Source of the DNA: Scylla paramamosain
Lineage: Eukaryota; Arthropoda; Malacostraca; Decapoda; Portunidae
Direction: 5' to 3'
Assembly: GCF_035594125.1 (NCBI RefSeq)
Contig: NC_087163.1
Location: 7,067,501 to 7,131,500, forward strand
Length of the DNA: 64,000 nt
The translations under genes and the position numbers were made by a program. Of the stretch, positions 46,341-64,000 are shown in pieces; positions within the stretch are counted from its first letter, which is position 1, and every line of letters begins with the position of its first letter. Below the pieces are notes generated by a model. That model had not been told where the DNA came from. It made no database searches and saw only the letters and a program-made list of their open reading frames with translations.

Positions 46341-46779
46341 AGCTACACCTAATCCAGTATATACTAAATAAAACACTACACTGTCACATACACTCGTCAT
46401 CACATGCAAGGTTGATAACAGACAGCATTACAAGTTTGAGCGTCTACTACTGCGCCCTGAGTCGTGGCGTTGCCTGGATCCAGGTCCCTCCCACAACCCA
46501 CGAGGGGAACTAGATAGGTGTCAGCCTTGAAAGGTAGCACCATGCGGTACAGACAAGGGACGTGAGGAGAATTTATTACTAACACACTATTGAAGAAAAA
46601 CAACAAATCATAGATACCTTAAATAATCACATTAACATAGAGCATGACGGTCTGTCTGTCATCTGTTTATTCTTCCACTTTCCTTCGTCACTTAATCCAA
46701 CCCATTATCTTCCCCGATTTTCTTCTTATTTTCACCCTTACTATCTATCCCCCCATAAACCTAAACCTGAACCTATATA

Positions 46780-47815
<1,036 letters not shown>

Positions 47816-47861
47816 GAGTATATCTGGCAGAGACGCATTATTAACCGGGTTCACACATACT

Positions 47862-47865
<4 letters not shown>

Positions 47866-47922
<57 letters not shown>

Positions 47923-47960
47923 TGTGATGGGTATATATATACTATATACCCATCACACAA
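47866..47960. repeat. (CT)n plus perfect 18-bp hairpin
   Basis: (CT)n at about 47866-47919 is followed by inverted arms ttgtgtgatgggtatata (47920-47937) and its exact complement (47943-47960) around a 5-base loop. Confidence 0.9.
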
Positions 47961-51985
<4,025 letters not shown>

Positions 51986-51989
51986 GCAG

Positions 51990-52770
51990 GGACGCCTCAG
52001 TGAAGTCAGACGGTCACTGGGCAAGGGGAAGTTTGGCAATGTGTATTTAGCCTGGGAAAAAGTGAGGAAATACATCACGGCTCTCACGGTGCTGTTCAAA
52101 TTCCAGCTAAAGAAGGCGATTATCAGCTGAGGCAGGAAATTGAGATCCAGGCGCACTTAGACACACCAACATCCTGCGTATGTAAGGCTACTTCCACGAC
52201 GACACGCGTGTTTACCTCATCCTTGAGTATGTACTACGAAGGGAACTGTACAAGGAACTGCACTCTCAGGAGGACAGCAGATTCAACGAACAGAAGTCTA
52301 CTAGATTCATCAAGCATCTCACACAGACACTGATGTACTGCCACACCAAGAAGGTCATTCATCGAAACATCAAGCCGGAGAACCTCTTGCTAAATCTTCA
52401 CGGTGATCTCAAGATATCTGACTTTGGCTGGTCTGTCCACGCTCCGTTCTCTAGGCGAACCATAATGTACAGCACACTGAACAACATCCCCTGGGAGATA
52501 GTGGAAGGTAAGGAGCACGACGAGAAGGTACACTTGTGGTCGCGGGGCGTCTTCTGCTATGAGTTCCTAAGTGGCAACCTGCCCTTGGAGACTGAGAGAA
52601 GCAGCGACACCTACACCCGCATCTGCAAGGTCGATATTCACTTCCTCTCTCACGTCTCGGCCAAGGCACGGGATCTTATTGTGAAGTTCCTCCGATGCAA
52701 CCCCAAGGACAGGCTGCCCCTGACTGAGGTCCTGCAACACCCTTGGATCCTGGAAAATGTCAAGAATTAG
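51990..52770 (+). pseudogene. Aurora kinase pseudogene
   Basis: The translation matches an Aurora kinase catalytic domain without introns: [15 protein letters not shown] (Gly loop), [12 protein letters not shown], then [12 protein letters not shown] in a second frame. The third frame carries the HPNIL-equivalent, VIHRNIKPENLLL, KISDFGWSVHAP, EGKEHDEKVHLW, CYEFLSGNLPLE and [12 protein letters not shown], then TAG. Two frameshifts (about 52112 and 52158) and a TAA at 52183-52185 break it. The ATP-binding Lys is Thr (52086-52088) and the catalytic Asp is Asn (52366-52368), while DFG is intact. The start follows a 'taagcag' directly after a (GT)n tract. Lack of introns suggests a retrocopy, though no poly-A tail remains. 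Confidence 0.9.
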
Positions 52771-52799
52771 GTGATTATCCTCTCACTCACTCAACACTC

Positions 52800-53064
<265 letters not shown>

Positions 53065-53326
53065 TTAATCCTTCAAGTGATAATAATTACGGTATGTATT
53101 TATAGAGACGAAGGAAAGAGTGAATTTTTGTATCTGTATCATGAGCTTGTGATAATGCCTACTACTAACTGTATTCCGAGCTTTAGCATTGAGTTCTGGT
53201 GGTTGACTGGCAGCAAGGAAGTACCAGTACCTGTCTATGTGTTATCACCGTCCTATCAGGGCTGTCTCTCTTACGGGAATGTCAGCCTGGTTTATAGATG
53301 GAAATGGCGTTGCTTTTCTTTCCTTT

Positions 53327-53331
53327 TGCGC

Positions 53332-53419
<88 letters not shown>
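53327..53419. repeat. (CG)n-(GT)n microsatellite
   Basis: A (CG)n head of about 18 bp merges into about 74 bp of GT. Alternating purine-pyrimidine of this kind can adopt Z-DNA. Confidence 0.95.
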
Positions 53420-53423
<4 letters not shown>

Positions 53424-54725
53424 CAAGTTGCAATATCTCATTCCCATCCTTCCTTGTCTATCCTTCCTTGTCTATCCTGCTTTTTTTTTTTTTTGTATAT
53501 TAACATTTGTGTACATTTTTCTACTCAGTAAATGAATGAGCAGCATGAGTGAGCAATGAGCAATGAGTGCATGTTTGTGTGTGAGTGAGTACTGATTACG
53601 TTTCCTCACTCCACCAAGTAGCTGCAAAAGACATCCATATCATTCTTTTCCCTTTCATTGTGTTACTGTTTCTATGTCAAGTCACAAGGCAGGAACATAA
53701 CTCCCTTCATGACTTTTTAAAACTACGTATCTAAAGTTCCCAGAGGCAGCAGAGATGTTTGGATTACAAGGCAGTTGATTTAAGTTTGTTTTAAGTAATC
53801 ACGATCAGAAATCTCAACTTCTCTTAGTTCCCAGAAGCAGAAGAGATGTTTGAGTTACAAGGCAGTTGAATTGAGTTTGTATTTTAACAGTCACAGTCAG
53901 AAGTCGACTTACCTCCCTCGCTTCCACTGTGCTTTGTGTTCTCTCAGTCAGTCTCAAGTCCTCGGATCTTACAAGCTTCACTAATTGATAGACTGCCCAG
54001 GACAGATAGTCAGTTTTAAGTACATTGGAAGTAAGCGTGGCAGATAAATTGGCTTTCTATTAATACGTCTACCAGGGAAGCCAGTTAGAAGTTAATACAT
54101 TTCAGAAGCCAAGTAGAAGACAAGTAGAAACAATATCTTTCCGGAGCCGGGAGAAGCAGTACATTTCTCTCCACAAGGCAGTCTGTGGAGGTACTGGGCT
54201 TACATTTGGAGTAGTAGTAATGAGGGTAAATCTTATCCCATAGCTAGTGTGGTGCAGTCAGAAGATACATTATGTTCTCCACACCTCACTGCAGCGTTGT
54301 AATATTCAGTTAGTCATTCAAGTTAGTCGTTACGTTTAGTAATGCTTGGATAAGTAACAAAGGTGCATTTATTGGAGTTCTATTGCTTTGGTTTTATTGA
54401 TTTTGGTCTTCATTACTCCCCAAGGGTTATATGTAACAAGTTCAGATTCTTTCTCATTCCATCCAGCATTGCAAGGGGCAGTATTTAACCCAAGTTCTGT
54501 GTGGCTTGAGCAGTGCAAGTCTTGTGCATTTCATTGCTGTGTTGCTAGCTGAGTTTTTTGCCTCACAATGGTGATTTGTGAAAACAGTCTAAGTTATCAG
54601 ATTAACATGTGATTTCAACTCTTCTCTCTTAAATCATCTCATATTGACAAGATTTTTTTTTTCTCTCTCTTATAGTGTCTGCAAGATCTGTTAATTTTAT
54701 TGTCATACTACTCTTAAACATCGAA

Positions 54726-54728
<3 letters not shown>
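53420..54728. other. Non-coding stretch with a diverged tandem duplication
   Basis: No gene was recognised. The segment at about 53736-53825 recurs in diverged form at about 53826-53912. The downstream 54000-54650 stretch is unassigned. Confidence 0.5.

Positions 54729-54795
<67 letters not shown>
54729..54795. repeat. (GT)n microsatellite
   Basis: About 66 bp of GT with imperfect GT text after it. Confidence 0.95.
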
Positions 54796-54797
<2 letters not shown>

Positions 54798-55368
54798 TAT
54801 CTGTGTGTGTTGGTGTGTGTTTCTGTGTCTGTGTGTGTCTGTTTCTATAAAGAACGAAGCATGACGTCACTCCTTTCCTTTTTATGTGCACTGTGCACAC
54901 ACTTAGGACATCAGTGTGGCATCACCTTCCCCCCTTGAAATTATACATTACTGTTGCTATTATCACTCATAATGTGACGAAGCTGAGGCGAGTCATCTTA
55001 CGCTAATGGACTCAGTTTGAAAGTTTATTGATCGTTGGTTTGGGAAATTATTGCTACATCACATTTTTTTTAATATCAACCCAGGCAGGCTTCTGGAGTT
55101 ACGAAGGGAGATTCGAAATTACATGTTGCGTTTTGATCTAAATATGAAAACATTACCAGTGCTCTCTTTCTCTTCGGTTTTGCGAAAGGAGGAAATTGGG
55201 TGCGTGTTTAGCTTTCTTTGGTAGATTTTGGATTTTACAGTTGTTATGAAACCTTTGTGGTCCACGGCACCAAGACACTGGGTTTATTAAATAGAAATCC
55301 ATAAGGTAATCTTAATACACTCTTTGAATCAGATGAATGCCGGAACAACCACTATTCTTTTATCACCC

Positions 55369-55419
55369 AAGTTTTAAGTATCACATTATCATATCATTTA
55401 GCAACGTGTGTGTGTGTGT

Positions 55420-55515
<96 letters not shown>

Positions 55516-55558
55516 ATAATAAGTTTTTAAGTATCACATTATCATATTATTTAGCAAC

Positions 55559-55640
<82 letters not shown>
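55369..55640. repeat. Duplicated unit with (GT)n arms
   Basis: The unique segment 'gtatcacattatcatat' with its flanks occurs at about 55369-55406 and again at about 55521-55560, each followed by a long (GT)n. The period is about 152 bp. Confidence 0.9.
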
Positions 55641-58523
<2,883 letters not shown>

Positions 58524-58822
58524 TTAATGACAGTCCTGGTCTTGATCTCTCTGAATGACAGCAGCTACCTTCCCGGAAGAAACATAGAGGCCAATCTACA
58601 GGTAAAGCTGAGACATGACTCACAACACACCCCATTCAAGGGAGACAGTAACTATACACTGTCAGGGAAAAACTCTTAGCGACCTGAGCAGGGTTGTTGT
58701 AACTTAGCTTTGTTCTGTAATCTGGACTATTTTCAAGGGCCAAATATATGATTTGTCAGGTTCTTATTGCTGTTTTTCCCATGCCCGATGCATAATCCTT
58801 TTTCTTAAATTGTTATCAGAAT

Positions 58823-58947
<125 letters not shown>

Positions 58948-59177
58948 GTAAGGTTTTAAGTAAGTAAGTAAAGGTTTATTGCCCATTTGCATAAATACAT
59001 TTGAGAAAGACATGTTTACAAAAGAAGAAAGATGGCAGAGACTGTCAAGCCGAAGCTTCCCGACAGTCACATATATGTACATAATTATGAATATTGTTTA
59101 CACCAACACCAATTGGCAATATTTTAGGTAAACTATCTAAAGAATTATTTAAGTAACTAGACTAGTAATAATAGCAA

Positions 59178-59256
<79 letters not shown>
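59178..59256. repeat. (GT)n microsatellite
   Basis: About 78 bp of GT. The 170-codon open stretch that follows to 59766 has no recognised domain. Confidence 0.95.
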
Positions 59257-59257
<1 letters not shown>

Positions 59258-59823
59258 AAGTAAACGATTCCAAGAGTATTTCAGTGATACCTTACAATCT
59301 TATCTGGATCGGAAATTATGACGTACCTCATCAAAAAGTACCTGTAATTTTTTCAGAAGAAATGTTTTCCTCCTACCATTGCGTGCTGGGTTTCGGGTGC
59401 CATTCCCAGAAAGCAGCGAGGTGCGGATGCAAGGAGACTATATATAGGGATTCTGGGCATGCGTCAAGGCCAAAGAACAGCAATAAGGTAAAGAACATGA
59501 CGACAGGAATTCCACGACACGACGCTTATTATAATATTTCGATGAACAACCTCCTACATTTACATGCTATTTTTGCAATACATTTTTGCCGCCGAGAGAA
59601 AGGAGGGAGGCTCGGACCGTGTAAAGGTAAAACATTCTGGGTGACAGTGTACATAGAGCATCTGTCCTCGCCGATAACGGAGTGTAAAAGCGGTAAAAGC
59701 TCATGGCACACACACGAACCAGGCGGAAAAAAGCTTTTAATTTGTGACGCATGTTCAGACTCGTGAAACGCAAACTTTTTAGATTCTCTCCCATGTAGTG
59801 CGTAACAAGATTCCCGGGCTATA

Positions 59824-59826
<3 letters not shown>

Positions 59827-59918
<92 letters not shown>
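59827..59918. repeat. (CT)n then (CA)n
   Basis: About 58 bp of CT followed by about 32 bp of CA. Confidence 0.95.
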
Positions 59919-59920
<2 letters not shown>

Positions 59921-60187
59921 ACTATTGAGATGATGAGTGTGTGCAGCATCATCACCCTTTCCTTGAACAACCTCGAATGCTTTCAAACCTGTCCTCAACA
60001 CTACTTCAGTCCTTTACGCTTTGGAGCACTCATGAACTACATTGTCTGATGCTCCTAGCGCGTACTCTGGCATTTTTACTTTTCCTCTGCGTAAAACAAG
60101 GTCGAAATTGGAGAGAACAGTCAGCATATCGTTTTGAACAGTCTCTTCATGCCTTCAGCCAAGCGGTGGGGGGGTTCTCTCTCTTTG

Positions 60188-60274
<87 letters not shown>

Positions 60275-60902
60275 AACCAATACGATATACACCCAAACAC
60301 ATTAGCACGCCCGTGCTCGTTCACCGCAAAACTCACAAAATAAATAAAACCTTCATAAAAACCTCTCTCCGAAAACTTGTCCCAATCAAAACCGCACAAA
60401 ACGCGAAAATATCCCGGAGCCGAGGGGGAATATTCGACTGGCCTCGAGGGAAATATTCCACTCTCCTGCCTAAGACACCGATTTACCCGTGAGACACTAA
60501 ACATCAGCGGGCAGTTCCATTAGCGCTGCGTCCTGTATTACGCCGCTAAAAGTGTGTGTCGGCGGAAAGGTCGAGAGGTGAAAGAAGCGGGGGAGGAGAG
60601 AGAGAGAGGGAAAAGGAAAGAGAATGAACGCGGGAGCAGACGGAGAGAGCCAACAGAAGCCGAGGTTTACCTTCCTGTTTTCCCTTGCTCCGCGGGGGTG
60701 CTAGGAAACGCAATTGCACTAGAAAAGGAACGTCATCATGCTACGCTACTTTGTAACTTGATCTTCGTGCTACGTATTCGCAAGTGTTGTTATCTTCCCC
60801 CTCCAGCTTAACTCGCATTGTACACACCTTCATAATGTTTTTTTTTTTTTTACTTTTATTGATCTATTTTCGACTTTTTTTGGCTTATCTGTTCTGCCTT
60901 CC

Positions 60903-60986
<84 letters not shown>

Positions 60987-61110
60987 TACGATGATTTATA
61001 TTTTCTTTTTCGATGAGGATATTAATTTTCTTAACGACGGATTCTTTTAGTCTCTCTTAAATTTAATTCTACCTCTTATTCTCCGTCGATCTATCTCAGT
61101 CCTCCCCACC

Positions 61111-61170
<60 letters not shown>

Positions 61171-61267
61171 GTACACTAACTATTTCTCACATCGTTCATC
61201 ATCATTACCGTCTACATAATGATCCCTAAAAATAATGTCTACATCATTAGATTATGAGGAAACAATG

Positions 61268-61303
<36 letters not shown>

Positions 61304-61759
61304 AGGGAGCGACAACCGAATATAAAATTGTGACCATAAATTTTGAAAGTATTAACAAGGAAAACAAACAGAGGGGAGCAGCGTAATGCATTTTCCACTG
61401 CAGCAAATGAAAGCACAGGCATAGGTAATATATACAATACATTAAGAAAACAACTATAGGAATTTGCCGACAAACAATACACAATGAAATACCACACATG
61501 CTTTTTTTTTCCTTTGCTAAACTGGGCTATCACGCCAAAAAAAAAAAAAAAAAGAGGGAGAGAGAAAAAAAGTAATAAAGAAAGGTGCCACACGAGCACA
61601 GAAGTGATACATACTCACTCGAATGTCACTCATGCTACACATACATATTCCACTGCCAGACACATATACGTAAAGACTCGAGCGCTTCACAAACGTCCCT
61701 CTGCCATACAAATACATAAGGGAGTCAAATGCACGCTACAACTACATCAACATACAATT
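59919..61759. other. Non-coding region with CT, GA and GT repeats
   Basis: (CT)n at about 60175-60270, (GA)n at 60906-60983, (CT)n at 61112-61167 and (GT)n at 61270-61300. The 60360-60680 part is richer in GC and purines. No gene was recognised. Confidence 0.5.
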
Positions 61760-64000
61760 GACATACAAACACTCCAGCGCCACACAAACACTCCAGCGCC
61801 ACACAAGCAAACACTCCAGCGCCACACAAACACTCCAGCGTCACACAAACAAACACTTCAGCACCACACAAACACTCCAGCGCCACACAAACAAACACTC
61901 CAGCGCCACACAAACAAACACTCCAGCGTCACACAAACAAACACTTCAGCACCACACAAACACTCCAGCGCCACACAAACAAACACTCCAGCGCCACACA
62001 AACAAACACTCCAGCGCCACACAAACACTCTAGCGCCACACAAACACTCCAGCACCACACAAACACTTCAGCGCCATACAAACAAACACTCCAGCGCCAC
62101 ACAAACACTTCAGCGCCATACAAACAAACACTCCAGCGCCACACAAACAAACACTCCAGCGCTACACAAACACTCCAGCGCCACACAAACACTTCAGCGC
62201 CATACAAACAAACACTCCAGCGCTACACAAACACTCCAGCGCCACACAAACACTCCAGCGCCACACAAACAAACACTCCAGCGCTACACAAACACTCCAG
62301 CGCCACACAAACACTTCAGCGCCACACAAACAAACACTCCAGCGCCACACAAACCAACACTCCAGCGCCACACAAACAAACACTCCAGCGCTACACAAAC
62401 ACTCCAGCGCCACACAAACACTTCAGCGCCACACAAACAAACACTCCAGCGCCACACAAACACTCCAGCGCCACACAAACAAACACTCCAGCGCTACACA
62501 AACACTCCAGCGCCACACAAACACTCCAGCGCCACACAAACAAACACTTCAGCGCCACACAAACAAACACTCCAGCGCCACACAAACACTCCAGCGCCAC
62601 ACAAACAAACACTCCAGCGCCACACAAACACTCCAGCGCCACAGAAACAAACACTCCAGCGCCACACAAACACTCCAGCGCCACACAAACACTCCAGCGC
62701 CACACAAACACTCTAGCGCCACACAAACAAACACTCCAGCGCCACACAAACACTCTAGCGCCACACAAACAAACACTCCAGCGCCACACAAACACTCCAG
62801 CGCCACACAAACAAACACTACAGCGCTACACAAACACTCCAGCGCCACACAAACACTCCAGCGCCACACAAACAAACACTCCAGCGCCACACAAACACTC
62901 CAGCGCCACACAAACACTTCCAGCGCCACACAAACAAACACTCCAGCGCCACACAAACATACCAGCGCCACACAAACACTCCAGCGCCACACAAACAAAC
63001 ACTTCAGCGCCACACAAACAAACACTCCAGCGCCACACAAACAAACACTCCAGCGCCACACAAACAAACACTCCAGCGCCACACAAACAAACACTCCAGC
63101 GCCACACAAACAAACACTCCAGCGCCACACAAACAAACACTCCAGCGCCACACAAACAAACACTCCAGCGCCACACAAACAAACACTCCAGCGCCACACA
63201 AACAAACACTCCAGCGCCACACAAACAAACACCTCCAGCGCCACACAAACACTTCAGCGCCCACACAAACAAACACTCCAGCGCCACACAAACACTTCAG
63301 CGCCACACAAACAAACACTCCAGCGCCACACAAACACTTCAGCGCCACACAAACAAACACTCTCCAGCGCCACACAAACACTTCAGCGCCACACAAACAA
63401 ACACTCCAGCGCCACACAAACACTTCAGCGCCACACAAACAAACACTCCAGCGCCACACAAACAAACACTCCAGCGCCACACAAACAAACACTCCAGTGC
63501 CACACAAACAAACACTCCAGCGCCACACAAACACTTCAGCGCCACACAAACAAACACTCCAGCGCCACACAAACACTTCAGCGCCACACAAACAAACACT
63601 CCAGCGCCACACAAACAAACACTCCAGCGCCACACAAACACTTCAGTGCCACACAAACAAACACTCCAGCGCCACACAAACACTTCAGCGCCACACAAAC
63701 AAACACTCCAGCGCCACACAAACATTTCAGCGCCACACAAACAAACACTCCAGCGCCACACAAACACTTCAGCGCCACACAAACAAACACTCCAGCGCCA
63801 CACAAACACTTCAGCGCCACACAAACAAACACTCCAGCGCCACACAAACATTTCAGCGCCACACAAACAAACACTCCAGCGCCACACAAACAAACATTCC
63901 AGCGGCACACAAACACTAGCAGCAAACGAACACAGACTCCAGCACCACACAAACACTAGTAGCGCATAAACAAACACGGCAGCGCCACAAACACACTCGC
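61760..64000. repeat. Minisatellite array of 19- and 23-bp units
   Basis: The basic unit is acactccagcgccacacaa (19 bp); the longer form adds one 'acaa' (23 bp). The two alternate, and the 42-bp dimer is regular at about 63240-63900, often with 'cttcagcgcc' in one half. A block at about 63000-63240 is nearly pure 23-bp units. Point variants (tctagcgcc, ctacagcgct, ccataca) are scattered. The array decays from about 63905 and may continue past the window. The unit has no stop codon in any of six frames, so long open frames arise on both strands. Confidence 0.95.

Noticed and set aside
59182..59766. 194-codon frame following a (GT)n tract
   Set aside because: About 170 codons lie outside the repeat, but no domain, splice pattern or similarity was recognised. 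It could be revisited with transcript data.
61484..62716. A 410-codon open frame of His-Ser-Ser-Ala-Thr-Gln repeats, and several long minus-strand frames rich in Cys-Val-Trp
   Set aside because: They arise from a minisatellite whose unit has no stop codon in any frame. There is no start context, domain or codon bias to support coding.
61760..64000. CRISPR-like array
   Set aside because: Units are contiguous with no unique spacers, and the genome is eukaryotic.

Overview
This window looks like a piece of a decapod crustacean nuclear genome, most likely a crab. The evidence is its AT-rich DNA, the extreme density of long (TA)n, (CT/GA)n and (GT/CA)n microsatellites, several degenerate jockey-like and CR1-like non-LTR retrotransposons, and a host gene split into many small exons with GT-AG introns. 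No prokaryotic operons, CRISPR arrays, rRNA or tRNA genes were seen.

The only large host gene recognised runs on the + strand from about 14475 to 34078. Its 17 coding exons join in phase with no break into a protein of 1,144 residues. It has a Ser/Lys/Arg-rich low-complexity N-terminus, acidic YEDDFE-type segments, a conserved middle block and C-terminal WD-type repeats. This matches WDR60/DYNC2I1, the intermediate chain of the intraflagellar-transport dynein-2 motor. A candidate non-coding first exon lies near 12.14-12.25 kb. Its third intron holds an antisense jockey-like element, a CR1-like element and a Tc1/mariner-type MITE with a second MITE nested inside it. Intron 14 holds a sense copy of the same jockey-like family, so the pre-mRNA carries a long inverted pair.

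Layout. 0-3.3 kb: unannotated DNA, then a broken protein-kinase-like fragment (about 2.74-3.17 kb). 3.6-5 kb: a decayed minisatellite plus simple repeats. 5.2-10.1 kb: a CR1-like element split by a 3.4 kb insertion that contains an antisense jockey-like copy. 12-34 kb: WDR60. 34-40.7 kb: AT-rich DNA with one degenerate reverse transcriptase remnant. 40.7-44.2 kb: hairpins, (TA)n blocks, another reverse transcriptase fragment and a repeat cluster. 44.24-45.66 kb: a GC-rich, intronless, minus-strand gene for a 470-residue protein with an acidic 19-residue tandem repeat and two vigilin-like KH domains. 46-47.7 kb: two reverse transcriptase fragments. 52.0-52.8 kb: an Aurora-kinase pseudogene with two frameshifts, one stop, and loss of both the ATP-binding Lys and the catalytic Asp. 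53-61.6 kb: mostly microsatellites and locally duplicated non-coding DNA. 61.76-64.0 kb: a minisatellite of alternating 19- and 23-bp units that runs to the window edge.

The window shows no defence or biosynthetic system. The points most worth a second look are the KH-repeat gene with its flanking hairpin and tandem repeats, the nested transposons, and several cases where microsatellites seem to have grown directly out of retrotransposon coding or tail sequence.
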